Source: Silvimonas soli (GTDB taxonomy: Bacteria; Pseudomonadota; Gammaproteobacteria; Burkholderiales; Chitinibacteraceae). From it: DNA of 64,000 nt. The notes beneath the pieces were generated by a model. It saw nothing but the letters and a program-made list of their open reading frames with translations, was not told where the DNA came from and did not search any database. The stretch is from positions 2,790,001-2,854,000 of the forward strand of contig NZ_CP106736.1 of assembly GCF_030035605.1 (NCBI RefSeq), read 5' to 3'. Within the stretch, counting starts at the first letter, position 1. Each line of letters starts with the position of its first letter. A program made the position numbers and the translations under genes. Positions 26,229 to 34,970 of this stretch are shown here, in pieces.

Positions 26229-26774
26229 ATGGTCACCGCTGAAACGTTGTCGCCGTTGCTGGCCCGCTGTGCCCAAGGCGATGAAAAAGCGCTGGAGCAA
26301 CTCTATAAGCACACTGCACCGCAACTGTTTGCCCTCGTGCTGCGTATGTTAAGAAGACGAGACTGGGCGGAGGAAGTCATGCAGGAGTGTTATGTGCGCA
26401 TCTGGCAACACGCAGGTGATTATTCGGCGGCACAAAGCCAGCCACTGACGTGGATGAGCCGCATTGTGCGTAATCATTGCATCGACTGGTTGCGCAAGCC
26501 GCAGCTGGAAGTGCCGGATGTCGACGACGTCATCGTCAATGCCTGGGCCGATGAAGCGCCGGGGCCGATGAGTTTGTTGTCGCAAAACCAGGAAAGCAAA
26601 CGCATCGCCGAATGCCTGAAACGGCTGGAATCCGTGCAACGGCAGGTGATCGCCATGGCGTTTTTTGACGACCTGAGCCACAGCGAAATCGCCGCCCGGC
26701 TGGCCGCGCCGCTGGGCACAGTCAAAAGCTGGTGCCGTCGCGGGCTGGAAAAGCTCAAGGGGTGCCTGGCATGA
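26229..26774 (+). CDS. sigK: ECF sigma factor (SigK-like)
   Basis: A 181-residue ECF sigma factor. The sigma-2 region shows LEQLYKHTAPQLFALVLRML, DWAEEVMQECYVRIWQHAGD and PLTWMSRIVRNHCIDWLR. Sigma-4 shows AFFDDLSHSEIAARLAAPLG followed by TVKSWCRRGLEKL. AAGGA at 26213-26217 supports ATG 26229. It overlaps the next gene by ATGA, and that gene looks like an RskA-type anti-sigma factor. Next comes a secreted fasciclin gene, the same linkage known for mycobacterial SigK, RskA and MPT70/MPT83. It probably directs transcription of envelope or secreted proteins. Confidence 0.87.
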   Translation: MVTAETLSPLLARCAQGDEKALEQLYKHTAPQLFALVLRMLRRRDWAEEVMQECYVRIWQHAGDYSAAQSQPLTWMSRIVRNHCIDWLRKPQLEVPDVDDVIVNAWADEAPGPMSLLSQNQESKRIAECLKRLESVQRQVIAMAFFDDLSHSEIAARLAAPLGTVKSWCRRGLEKLKGCLA

Positions 26775-27460
26775 ACTATCGCAACCCGCTGCTCCAGCAA
26801 AAGCTGGCCGATGAATATGTGATCGGCACCTTGCGCGGCCAGGCCCGCCGCCGCTTTGAGGCGGTGATGTTCTTTGATGCTGCCTTGCGCCGCACCGTGC
26901 GCGAAACCGAAGAAAAGCTGCTGCCGCTGATCTACGCCTTGCCGCAGGTCGTGCCACCGGCCAGTGTCTGGCGCGGTGTCACCCGGCGTATCCATGATTT
27001 GCGCCCGGCCGCGCCACCGTGGAGTTGGCAAGGCATCTATCTTTGGCGCTTGTTGGCCGGTGGTTTTGCTACCGCCGCAATTGCCTTGGCCGTGGTGTTG
27101 ACCTTACCCAAGTCGACCGTGGAAGTCGCGGGCCATATGGCCTTGCTGCAAGACCCGCAGTCACACGCCGCTGCTCTGATGGCGCGCGTTTCACCAGATG
27201 GCAGCTTGAAGATTGCCACGCTGGAAAACCTGGGTAACCGGGTTGCGGCGGATAAATCGCTGGAATTGTGGGCGATTCCGGAAGGTGGCAAGCCGCGCTC
27301 ACTGGGCTTGATTGCCGCCAATGGTGCAACCGAAGTTGTTCGACCCAAAGAAATGCAATCGGCTGCCGTGCTGGCGGTCTCGCTGGAACCCCACGGTGGT
27401 TCGCCAACTGGCGCACCAACTGGCCCGGTGTTGTGGGTGGGTAAACTGGTCGACCTCTAA
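26771..27460 (+). CDS. Anti-sigma factor, RskA type
   Basis: A 229-residue membrane protein. The N-terminal zinc-finger-less anti-sigma domain (NPLLQQKLADEYVIGTLRGQ, ARRRFEAVMFFDAALRRTV) covers about residues 5-80. One transmembrane segment follows (LLAGGFATAAIALAVVLTL, about 98-118). The rest is a periplasmic RskA domain (KSLELWAIPEGGKPRSLGLI). It should sequester the cognate sigma factor at the inner membrane and release it on regulated proteolysis. Start ATG 26771 overlaps the sigma stop codon, indicating translational coupling. Confidence 0.85.
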   Translation: MNYRNPLLQQKLADEYVIGTLRGQARRRFEAVMFFDAALRRTVRETEEKLLPLIYALPQVVPPASVWRGVTRRIHDLRPAAPPWSWQGIYLWRLLAGGFATAAIALAVVLTLPKSTVEVAGHMALLQDPQSHAAALMARVSPDGSLKIATLENLGNRVAADKSLELWAIPEGGKPRSLGLIAANGATEVVRPKEMQSAAVLAVSLEPHGGSPTGAPTGPVLWVGKLVDL

Positions 27461-27481
27461 AACGCTCGTTCTCAGGCCCAC

Positions 27482-27521
27482 GCCCGATGCGCCATCCTCG
27501 CGGATGAGCATCGGGCTTTTT
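27482..27521 (+). terminator. Intrinsic terminator after the sigma/anti-sigma operon
   Basis: A 9-bp GC-rich stem (gcccgatgc at 27482-27490 with gcatcgggc at 27508-27516) encloses an inner palindrome and is followed by TTTTT. Confidence 0.85.
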
Positions 27522-27652
27522 CATGTGCGTTTTTGCGCTATCTGACCCCGGTCTTGCCAGGCTTTTTCGTGATCAGGCCTTGCGGGTGCATCCGGTTCGA
27601 TGGTGGCTGCGTATGTCCAGATGCAAGGCCCACATAAACCAGGAGAAACATC

Positions 27653-28204
27653 ATGCAAAAGCTCTGCTCACTGATCGCCCTTTCCCTCGCACTGGCATTG
27701 CCGCTGGCACAGGCCGACTCCACCATCGACGTTGGCGGCCAGGCCATGTTCCCCAGCAAAGACATTGTGGATAATGCCGTGAACTCGGCTGATCACACCA
27801 CGCTGGTCGCTGCCGTCAAAGCTGCTGGTTTGGTCGATACGCTCAAGAGCAAAGGCCCGTTCACCGTTTTCGCTCCCACCAATGCCGCTTTCGCCAAATT
27901 GCCCGCTGGCACGGTGGATACGCTTCTGAAGCCAGAAAACAAAGACACGCTGACCAAAGTGCTGACCTACCACGTGGTTCCTGGCAAATATGACTTCAAG
28001 GCCTTGTCTGCCGCCATCGAAAAAGGCAACGGTACTGCGACCCTCAAAACGGCCAGCGGCGGCATGCTGTGGGCCATGTGGAACGGCCCGCACAATATCG
28101 TGATCAAGGATGAAAAAGGCGATGTCGGCAACATCAGCACCTATGACGTGTACCAATCCAATGGCGTGATCAACGTGGTGGATACTGTTCTGCTGCCCAA
28201 ATAA
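27653..28204 (+). CDS. Secreted fasciclin-domain protein
   Basis: A 183-residue exported protein. Residues 1-21 are a signal peptide (LCSLIALSLALALPLAQA). A single FAS1 domain (about residues 38-182) follows, with the conserved H1 motif KGPFTVFAPTNAAFAKLPAG, the YHVVPGKYDF segment and the terminal NGVINVVDTVLLPK (H2). FAS1 domains mediate adhesion or envelope interactions. It lies about 190 bp after a SigK/RskA-type pair with its own terminator, so it probably has its own promoter and may be a target of that sigma factor. CAGGAGAAAC precedes the ATG. Confidence 0.9.
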   Translation: MQKLCSLIALSLALALPLAQADSTIDVGGQAMFPSKDIVDNAVNSADHTTLVAAVKAAGLVDTLKSKGPFTVFAPTNAAFAKLPAGTVDTLLKPENKDTLTKVLTYHVVPGKYDFKALSAAIEKGNGTATLKTASGGMLWAMWNGPHNIVIKDEKGDVGNISTYDVYQSNGVINVVDTVLLPK

Positions 28205-28280
28205 CCACGCCATCCAGATCGGCCCAAGGGGAAACACTTGAGACCCTCCTTGCTGCCCTGTGCAGACATTCTTTGGCAGC

Positions 28281-28309
28281 AACCCCGCTCTGATCGGCGG
28301 GGGTTTTTA
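28281..28309 (+). terminator. Intrinsic terminator after the fasciclin gene
   Basis: aaccccgc (28281-28288) pairs with gcggggg/tt (28297-28305) with one bulged G, then TTTTT. It lies 77 bp after the stop codon. Confidence 0.78.
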
Positions 28310-28332
28310 TTTGCAGGTTTGCGTGCCAGGTC

Positions 28333-28467
28333 TCACGCGTGTTTTTTGCGGTGATACGTCAGCGCCATTTCCAGGCACAGCGCGACGGCAATCCACCATT
28401 TGCCGCCCAAACCCACTATAGGGTCGTAGCCCGGATGAAGCGGTAGCGGGAATCCGGGGTGGGACAT
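28333..28467 (-). other. Possible small ORF or gene remnant joined to a repeat
   Basis: A minus-strand frame of 44 codons ends with a hydrophobic, gene-like tail (GGKWWIAVALCLEMALTYHR then KKHA). Its N-terminal third is encoded by one arm of the repeat at 28426-28539. A GTG at 28416 would give 27 residues with one membrane-spanning stretch. It may be the 3' remnant of a small membrane-protein gene interrupted by the repeat, or chance. There is no good ribosome site. Confidence 0.3.
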
Positions 28468-28539
28468 TGGCAAATTCAAACCCGGTGGCTCATCCATGCA
28501 TGGTCCCCCGGATTCTCGCTAACGCGCCATCCGGGCTAC
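28426..28539. repeat. Dispersed inverted repeat (GTAGCCCGGAT family)
   Basis: The left arm begins gtagcccggatg at 28426; the right arm ends catccgggctac at 28539. The arms are inverted copies with roughly 80 percent identity over about 34 bp, and each contains aatccgggg. The same family occurs at 58368-58461. Bases 28205-28907 otherwise hold only the fasciclin terminator and the small ORF above. Confidence 0.75.
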
Positions 28540-28703
28540 ACAAACGGGCTACTCCTTTCATCATTCCCGGCTGGACGGCCCCCTTGGCTGGAATCCAGTG
28601 CAACGGTGATGGCTAGCGGAAGTAACAACAAACAGAACCACCTGGCCAACAAACGACGTAGTTTTCCTCCCCGTCAGGCATTCAAGCTTTTGAAGCCACC
28701 ACC

Positions 28704-28910
28704 CTAAACCCGCACCACAAACAATCCCACGCACAACACGCACCCGATCACGTACAACAACCAGGTCTGCGAAATGAAATACGGATAAACCATCAAGCCG
28801 ATGCCGATCACCATTGGCGCCCACATCCCTTGTTTCTTGCCATAACGAAAAGCCACCATGCCGATCAGGCTGAAGAGCAAACCGGCAAACAGTACGGCAG
28901 GGGTAGGCAT
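28704..28910 (-). CDS. Small conserved membrane protein (often labelled amino acid transport protein)
   Basis: A 68-residue protein with two or three hydrophobic segments (VLFAGLLFSLIGMVAFRYG, MVIGIGLMVYPYFISQTWLL, VIGCVLCVGLFVV). The pattern FRYGKKQGMWAPMVIGIGLM then VYPYFI is recognisable from short proteobacterial proteins with an unsupported transport label. I chose ATG 28910; a TTG at 28946 would extend the protein by 12 residues but has no better ribosome site. Function unknown. It lies just downstream of the pyrB terminator on the same strand. Confidence 0.65.
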   Translation of the reverse strand: MPTPAVLFAGLLFSLIGMVAFRYGKKQGMWAPMVIGIGLMVYPYFISQTWLLYVIGCVLCVGLFVVRV

Positions 28911-28956
28911 CGGGCGGACTCCGGGTTGGAACAATTCAGGGTTCAAACAAATGAAA

Positions 28957-28990
28957 CAAGCCGCGCCGGGTATCGCACCGGCACGGCTTG
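28957..28990 (-). terminator. Intrinsic terminator after pyrB
   Basis: A long stem (caagccg at 28957-28963 with cggcttg at 28984-28990, continued by gccgg/ccggc) is followed on the minus strand by TTTCATTTG. It lies 31 bp beyond the pyrB stop. Confidence 0.7.
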
Positions 28991-29021
28991 AGTATTATTC
29001 CAGTTACCTCGCAGGTTTGGG

Positions 29022-30308
29022 TCACTCCATCGTGTAGAAGGCCGCGTCGTCCGGCCCAACGTGTTGCGGCGCGCGCCAGGTCACGTCGCGCATATTGCGC
29101 TGAATCAGCCCTTCCACGCCCAGCAGCGTGGCAAAGATGGCCATGCGTACCGGAATGCCGTTATCGGTCTGGCGGAAGATGGCCAGGCGGGGATCGTGAT
29201 TCAAGTCGGTGGACAAATCATTGGCACCCTCACGGCTGTCGCGTGGCAGCGGGTGCATGATGATGGTGTCGGCCTTGCAATAAGCGCTGACGATGGCAGA
29301 GTTGACCTGGAAGTCCGGCGTGTAGCCTTCCAGGTTTTCGTCGGCAAAGCGCTCTTTCTGGATGCGGGTGGCATAAACCACATCGGCGCCTTTCAAGCCT
29401 TCAGCCAGCGAGGCGGTTTGTTCGATCACGTGGCCATTGCGGCTGGCGTGTTCGATCAAATATTGCGGCATTTCCAGAATCGGCGGCGAGATCAGCGTGA
29501 ACTTCATATTGCGGTACAGCGATAGCAGCTTGATCAGCGAATGCACCGTGCGGCCGTATTTCAGATCGCCGACCATGGCGATATGCGCGCCGTCGACCAG
29601 CTTGCCCAAGCGCGAGAACTCCGTTTCGATGGTGTAAAGGTCGAGCAAGGCCTGGCTGGGGTGCTCGCCGGGGCCGTCGCCGCCGTTGATCACGGGGATA
29701 TTGGTGGCGCGGGCAAATTCGGCAACTGAGCCTTTTTCCGGATGGCGAATTACCACCGCGTCGGCGTAACCGGCAATCACGCGGCTGGTGTCATAAATGG
29801 ACTCGCCCTTGGCCATCGAGGAAAACGAGAAGCCCGTGGTATCGCACACGCTGCCACCCAGGCGGCAAAATGCGGCGCCAAAGCTGACGCGGGTACGGGT
29901 GCTGGCTTCAAAAAACAGATTGGCCAACACGGCCCCTTCCAGTACGCGGCAAACTTTCTGGCGGCGGGCGATGGGTTGCATGATGTCGGCCACGCGCAGC
30001 AATTCGCCAACGGATTCGCGGGTGAACTGATCAACCGATAGTAGTTGCGGACGACCATTGGCGGAAATGCGGTCGCGCAAATAGGTGGGTTCTACGCTCT
30101 GCGTATATCCGGTGGCAGGCGTATCGCGCAGCAGAATCTCGCTGACAAAACGCTCAACCATCTCCGGCATGGTGCGAAATTCGGAAGATTCATCCGGCAA
30201 GAGCCAGGTGTCGAGTGCTCTGCGGCTGGCCGCGATGCGATCGGCAAAGCTGTCGCGGGTCATGTTCAGTTTGCGCATGGCGTCGCGCAGAAAAACTTGC
30301 TGGCTCAT
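29022..30308 (-). CDS. pyrB: Aspartate carbamoyltransferase with N-terminal HTH-like extension
   Basis: A 428-residue enzyme of pyrimidine synthesis (carbamoyl phosphate plus aspartate to carbamoyl aspartate). The carbamoyl-phosphate loop FEASTRTRVSFGAAFCRLGG is near residues 130-149. GDLKYGRTVHSLIKLLSLYR and the HPLPRDS segment confirm ATCase. The catalytic domain starts about 80 residues later than in E. coli PyrB (311 aa). The extension (VFLRDAMRKLNMTRDSFADR followed by IAASRRALDTWLLP) resembles an XRE/Cro helix-turn-helix. No pyrI regulatory chain is adjacent. It appears monocistronic with its own terminator. Confidence 0.9.
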   Translation of the reverse strand: MSQQVFLRDAMRKLNMTRDSFADRIAASRRALDTWLLPDESSEFRTMPEMVERFVSEILLRDTPATGYTQSVEPTYLRDRISANGRPQLLSVDQFTRESVGELLRVADIMQPIARRQKVCRVLEGAVLANLFFEASTRTRVSFGAAFCRLGGSVCDTTGFSFSSMAKGESIYDTSRVIAGYADAVVIRHPEKGSVAEFARATNIPVINGGDGPGEHPSQALLDLYTIETEFSRLGKLVDGAHIAMVGDLKYGRTVHSLIKLLSLYRNMKFTLISPPILEMPQYLIEHASRNGHVIEQTASLAEGLKGADVVYATRIQKERFADENLEGYTPDFQVNSAIVSAYCKADTIIMHPLPRDSREGANDLSTDLNHDPRLAIFRQTDNGIPVRMAIFATLLGVEGLIQRNMRDVTWRAPQHVGPDDAAFYTME

Positions 30309-30380
30309 GATGATGTCTCCGGTATGTACGCGGAGCGCATATTAAGCCTGTGGCAGGGGAGGTGTCCAGCCAGGACGATA

Positions 30381-30442
30381 TAGGGCGGCTGGAACCCACC
30401 GCAATGTTGACCATTAGCAGCGGCGCGTTTCAGCTACCCTAC
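30381..30442. repeat. Degenerate dispersed inverted repeat (TAGGGCGGCTG family)
   Basis: 30381-30402 and 30420-30442 are imperfect inverted copies (about 17 of 22 positions). It lies between the pyrB promoter and the 3' end of ftsK and resembles the elements at 21889-21973 and 41978-42058. Confidence 0.55.
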
Positions 30443-30464
30443 AAACCCCCTGGCGAATCAACCC

Positions 30465-33400
30465 TTATTCAGCGTATTCATTGCCCGGCGGAGCGAGCAC
30501 ATTGCGCGAGCCATTGTTCTCCATAGCAGAGACCAACCCGGCGCCTTCCATCTGCTCAATCAAGCGCGCCGCACGGTTGTAACCGATGCGCAGCTGGCGC
30601 TGTACTGAAGAGATTGATGCCCGGCGGCTCTTGAGTACGAACGACACCGCTTCGTCATACAGCGGGTCGGTTTCTTCGCCGCCAGCTTCTGCCCACGCCC
30701 CACCGGCACCGCTGGCTGCGGCTTCGGCATCAAAGCCGCCGTTGAGAATCGCTTCGACATAATCCGGCTCGCCGGTGGTCTTCAGATACTCGACCACGCG
30801 ATGGACTTCATCATCGGCCACAAACGCACCATGAATGCGTTGCGGGTAACCGGTGCCCGGCGGCAGGAACAGCATGTCGCCCTGGCCGAGCAAAGCTTCC
30901 GCCCCCATCTGGTCCAGAATCGTGCGACTGTCGATCTTGGACGATACCTGGAACGCCAGCCGGGTCGGGATGTTGGCCTTGATCAGGCCGGTAATCACAT
31001 CCACCGAAGGGCGCTGCGTAGCCAGGATCAGATGGATGCCCGCCGCCCGCGCTTTCTGCGCCAGCCGGGCGATCAATTCTTCAATCTTCTTGCCGGCCGT
31101 CATCATCAGATCAGCAAACTCATCCACCACCACCACCACGAACGGCAGATGTTCCAGCGGCTCCGGGTTGTCCGGGGTCAGGCTGAACGGATTGGTGAGT
31201 GGCTTGCCCGCCTTTTCAGCTTCTTTCACTTTCTGGTTGAAACCGGCGAGGTTACGCACACCCATGGCGCTCATCAGCCGGTAGCGCTTTTCCATCTCCG
31301 CCACACACCAGTTCAGCGCGTTGGCGGCCAGCTTCATGTCGGTCACCACCGGGGCCAGCAAGTGCGGAATGCCGTCATAAACCGACAATTCCAGCATCTT
31401 CGGGTCAACCATGATGAAGCGCACTTCGTCCGGCGTGGCCTTGTACAGCAACGACAGGATCATCGCGTTCACGCCCACCGACTTGCCCGAGCCGGTTGTC
31501 CCGGCCACCAGCATGTGCGGCGCCTTGGCCAGATCGGTCACCACCGGCTTGCCGGTGATGTCTTTACCGAGCGCCATGGTGAGTTTGGAGCCAGTGCTGG
31601 TAAATTCTTCCGCCGCCAGAATCTCGGACAAGCGAATCATCTGCCGGGTCGGGTTGGGTAGTTCCAGACCCATGCAGGTCTTGCCCGGAATGGTTTCCAC
31701 CACGCGAATCGAGACCAACCCCAACGCGCGGGACAGATCCTTCATCAAATTGACAATCTGCGCGCCGCGCACGCCAACAGCGGGCTCGACTTCGTAACGG
31801 GTAATGACCGGGCCAGCGTATGCATCCAGCACGTTGACCTTCACCTTGAACTCGGCCAGTTTTTCTTCGATCACAATGCCGCGATCAATCAGGTCGTCCT
31901 GGCTGATCGGGTCAATCTGCGCAGCCGGTGGTGTCAGCAATTCCAGTGCGGGCAGGCAACTGTCGTCGTAAAGCGGGCGGGGCGGAGGTACTGACGCGGG
32001 CGGCGGGCGATCCACAATGGCGGCGGCCCATGCTGACGGTTGATAGCTCGCCTGCTCCGGCTGCACCACTTCGTCGCTGTCAAAGGTGCTGAACGCGCTG
32101 GACGCCGCGATCGGATCAGTGACTTGATGCGCAACGCCGGAGAACGGGCCGGGCAGCCACGGTGGGTTGGCCTCTGCTGCATCTTCGTCATCCGCGGCGT
32201 CCGTCCATGCTGAATCGGCAACAAAACTTGCTGCAACTGGAGCGACGGCGGCGAATTGAGTCGCATGGGCCGTCACTGGCACGCTGCTGGCGATTGGTGC
32301 TTCCGGCACAAAGGCTGGTATCGGTGCGGAGACGGCGGATGTGAACGTTGTGAATGGAGTGCCTGGCTGGGTGACTTCGAGATGGACTGGAGTGGTTTCC
32401 AACGGCCCGTGCGCCAAGGAATCAGCTGCGGCTAATTCTGGCAGTACCAGGTCTGGCGCAATAGGGTCGATACGCGACGGGATCGGCGCAGCAGTGCGCC
32501 AACTGGGTGGCGTGTGCAGTGCAGGTGTGGCAACCGGTGGTCTTGCGTTTGCGCTCACTGCCGTATTGGGCACCGCGACCGTCGGGGTGAACTCCAGCGC
32601 GGGCAGCTCTATTGGTGCGGCAGGCGCTTCCGGCTCGACCGGACGTGGGGCTTGCCAGCCCAGTGCGCGGGCAGTGGGCGGCGGTGTGATTGTTGTTTCT
32701 GCCGGGGATGGCGTCGGCACTACAGCTACAGGTTGCAACGGCGTTGCAATGTGCGGCTCGGCTATGGCCGGAATTTCGGCGGTTGTGGGAACCGGTTCCT
32801 GTGTTGATGACTGGTTATGCCGCGCCGTAATGAATACGGCACCATCGGCATTGCTCACTGTGCGGCGGGACCGCACCACAATCGGCGCGCGCGATACCGC
32901 TGGTTTGGCGGGTTCCAGCAGAGGGGCTGGCCGTTGCACCGGCGTTTCGATGCGCTGGGTGCCACGATGACTATGCAGTGCTTGCAGGCGTTCGCGAATT
33001 TCATCGGCCTCAATGCGCGGCAAATTGGGAGCTGGTGTCGCTTGCGCCAACCGGTTGGAACGCGTTGCCACTCGCGCAGGTGGTTGCAATACCTGTTCGC
33101 GTCCCAGTACGGGTAATGGTTTGGGCGGCGGTGCTGGCTGCGCCGCTGCCGGTTTGATCAGCGTGACCAGCGGCAAAGGCTCGGCAGGACGTGGCTTGCT
33201 GGGTGCCCAGACGTTCTTGTTGCGCGTATCCAGTTTGGCCGCCGCTGCTGCCAATGCCGCAAGCCGTTCGCGTTCGACTTGGGCGGCGTAGTCGGCCACT
33301 GGGTCGTGCGCAACTTCGGTCGTTGTCTGCGCTTTGGCGAAGACGGGCGCGGCAGCTGGCATTGCCGTGACGGATTCTTCCTCTTCATCAGCTGCGTCAT

Positions 33401-33920
33401 CGGCTGGCGTTGCTGGCGGCGCGGCTTTAAGGAAGGGCGAGTCTTTGCCAATGCGGCGCAAGGTGTTTTCAATGCGGGCACCGACATTTTCCGTCAGCCC
33501 GTTCCAGCTCTGTTGCAGCCAAAGCGGCAGACCTGCAGCAACGCCTGCCGCAAGTACCACCAGGCCCGCAAGCGGGTTTTGCCACGGGCCAACCAGCCAG
33601 GTGCCCAGTGATCCGCTGGCCAGCAATAATACGAAACCCAGCGGACTACGCCAGCCCGGCTGGATTACCCGGACCGGTTGCTGGCGGAACGACTGCCAGG
33701 CGGCGATGGCACAGGCGCCCGCCACCCACCAGCCGCCGATGCCAAGTCCTGCATGCCACCATTGCGGCCAGTGCGTAACCTGGAAAATGAGGCTGGCTGC
33801 GGTCGCAAGGGTAAGGGCGAGCGAACGCCCCAAATGTGTTGAAAACGCGGAGGTGCGGTTGTTGCCGCGAGGCCGGCTGGGGGTAGGGCGCGGCGTGCGC
33901 TGCGGTTGGCCTTGGGTCAT
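30465..33920 (-). CDS. ftsK: DNA translocase FtsK
   Basis: A 1151-residue divisome protein. Four hydrophobic segments fall in the first ~170 residues (SLALTLATAASLIFQVTHW, VAGACAIAAW, PLGFVLLLASGSLGTWLVG, LAGLVVLAAGVAAGLPLWL). A Pro/Ala-rich disordered linker runs to about residue 660. The motor domains follow: Walker A GTTGSGKSVGVNAM near 806, VVVVDEFADLMM (Walker B), and the winged-helix gamma domain at the end (SVQRQLRIGYNRAARLIEQM). It pumps chromosome ends through the closing septum, orienting on KOPS and activating XerCD at dif. A xerC gene is also in this window. Confidence 0.93.
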   Translation of the reverse strand: MTQGQPQRTPRPTPSRPRGNNRTSAFSTHLGRSLALTLATAASLIFQVTHWPQWWHAGLGIGGWWVAGACAIAAWQSFRQQPVRVIQPGWRSPLGFVLLLASGSLGTWLVGPWQNPLAGLVVLAAGVAAGLPLWLQQSWNGLTENVGARIENTLRRIGKDSPFLKAAPPATPADDAADEEEESVTAMPAAAPVFAKAQTTTEVAHDPVADYAAQVERERLAALAAAAAKLDTRNKNVWAPSKPRPAEPLPLVTLIKPAAAQPAPPPKPLPVLGREQVLQPPARVATRSNRLAQATPAPNLPRIEADEIRERLQALHSHRGTQRIETPVQRPAPLLEPAKPAVSRAPIVVRSRRTVSNADGAVFITARHNQSSTQEPVPTTAEIPAIAEPHIATPLQPVAVVPTPSPAETTITPPPTARALGWQAPRPVEPEAPAAPIELPALEFTPTVAVPNTAVSANARPPVATPALHTPPSWRTAAPIPSRIDPIAPDLVLPELAAADSLAHGPLETTPVHLEVTQPGTPFTTFTSAVSAPIPAFVPEAPIASSVPVTAHATQFAAVAPVAASFVADSAWTDAADDEDAAEANPPWLPGPFSGVAHQVTDPIAASSAFSTFDSDEVVQPEQASYQPSAWAAAIVDRPPPASVPPPRPLYDDSCLPALELLTPPAAQIDPISQDDLIDRGIVIEEKLAEFKVKVNVLDAYAGPVITRYEVEPAVGVRGAQIVNLMKDLSRALGLVSIRVVETIPGKTCMGLELPNPTRQMIRLSEILAAEEFTSTGSKLTMALGKDITGKPVVTDLAKAPHMLVAGTTGSGKSVGVNAMILSLLYKATPDEVRFIMVDPKMLELSVYDGIPHLLAPVVTDMKLAANALNWCVAEMEKRYRLMSAMGVRNLAGFNQKVKEAEKAGKPLTNPFSLTPDNPEPLEHLPFVVVVVDEFADLMMTAGKKIEELIARLAQKARAAGIHLILATQRPSVDVITGLIKANIPTRLAFQVSSKIDSRTILDQMGAEALLGQGDMLFLPPGTGYPQRIHGAFVADDEVHRVVEYLKTTGEPDYVEAILNGGFDAEAAASGAGGAWAEAGGEETDPLYDEAVSFVLKSRRASISSVQRQLRIGYNRAARLIEQMEGAGLVSAMENNGSRNVLAPPGNEYAE

Positions 33921-34067
33921 GTCTGGATCTGTGCTTTGTTACCGGCGCAAGGTGAACGGACGTTCTGTCGCGCCAAACCGGCAATCATAAGCTCGTATGG
34001 CGCAATCGTCATTAGCAACCGACCGCTGCATTGTTACAGTATTTGGTGTAAGTGCCTGGCGCAGCCT

Positions 34068-34970
34068 CTAGCCGGTGGCTTGTTCGCTCTCGGCGAGCGG
34101 GTAGATTTCGTCCAGTTGGGCGTAATCAACGTGCTGCTGGCCGTTCTCGTCGGTGTACAGCAAGTCGGCATAAGCATGCTGCCAGCGGATCAGACTGTGA
34201 TCAAAATTGTGGCGTGAACGCATGGTCTGCGTCGTGGTCTCATCGGTGCCATCCAGGCTCAGGATCAACGAACTCTGGTACGTCGCCAGCGTTTCTGGCG
34301 TCATGCCATGCAAAGGGCTGGATTCGTCAATCACGTGCATCACGGTCCAGCTCAGTACAAACATGGGATGCTCATCACGCACCAGCTGCAAGTCGTAAAT
34401 GCGGCGAATGCGAAAACCCTCGCGGCTGGTTTCCTGGCGTAACAACCGTAAACGGGCGTTGGCATCGACAATCACATTCTGCCGGGCGTTAGCGGCGCGC
34501 ATCATCAGCACGGTTTGCCCGTCCACCTGGCGCACCACCGGATGTCTGGAAAACACGATGCGGGCATGCGGGCGAGAGAAGCGGGCGAACATCACGCCGG
34601 TGATCAGCGCAATGCTCATCATGCCCCAGAAAATTTCTACGGTAGCCACCAGGTGACCATAGAGCGTTTGTGGATGCATATCACCGTAACCGACCGTGGC
34701 GATGGTCTCTACGCTGAAGAAGAACGCACCGCGAAAATCCGGCGGTAACTGGTTGGCAATCGGGTGCTGGCCCAACTGATAAAGCCCGGCAAAAAAGGCG
34801 TTCAAAAGCAGAAAGGCCAGACCTATCAGTAGAAAGAAAACTGGCCATGTGACCGTCATGCAGCGGTGATAGAGGTCACTCCAGAATTGCTTTTGCAAGC
34901 CGTGTGTAATGATCTCGCGATCACCCAACCGCATGGAGTTCTGACTAAAAAACGGTCGCAAGTTGGGCAT
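34068..34970 (-). CDS. Inward-rectifier-type potassium channel (KirBac-like)
   Basis: A 300-residue protein. Two membrane helices (WPVFFLLIGLAFLLLNAFFA and TVEIFWGMMSIALITGVMFA) flank a pore loop whose selectivity filter is TVGYGDMHP (about residues 90-98). The C-terminal half is a cytoplasmic beta-rich Kir domain (ARIVFSRHPVVRQVDGQTVL, MFVLSWTVMHVIDESSPLHG). It should conduct K+ across the inner membrane; ligand gating is unknown. ATG 34970 is chosen over GTG 34979; neither has a strong ribosome site. It is divergent from bioA and separated from ftsK by 147 bp. Confidence 0.85.
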   Translation of the reverse strand: MPNLRPFFSQNSMRLGDREIITHGLQKQFWSDLYHRCMTVTWPVFFLLIGLAFLLLNAFFAGLYQLGQHPIANQLPPDFRGAFFFSVETIATVGYGDMHPQTLYGHLVATVEIFWGMMSIALITGVMFARFSRPHARIVFSRHPVVRQVDGQTVLMMRAANARQNVIVDANARLRLLRQETSREGFRIRRIYDLQLVRDEHPMFVLSWTVMHVIDESSPLHGMTPETLATYQSSLILSLDGTDETTTQTMRSRHNFDHSLIRWQHAYADLLYTDENGQQHVDYAQLDEIYPLAESEQATG

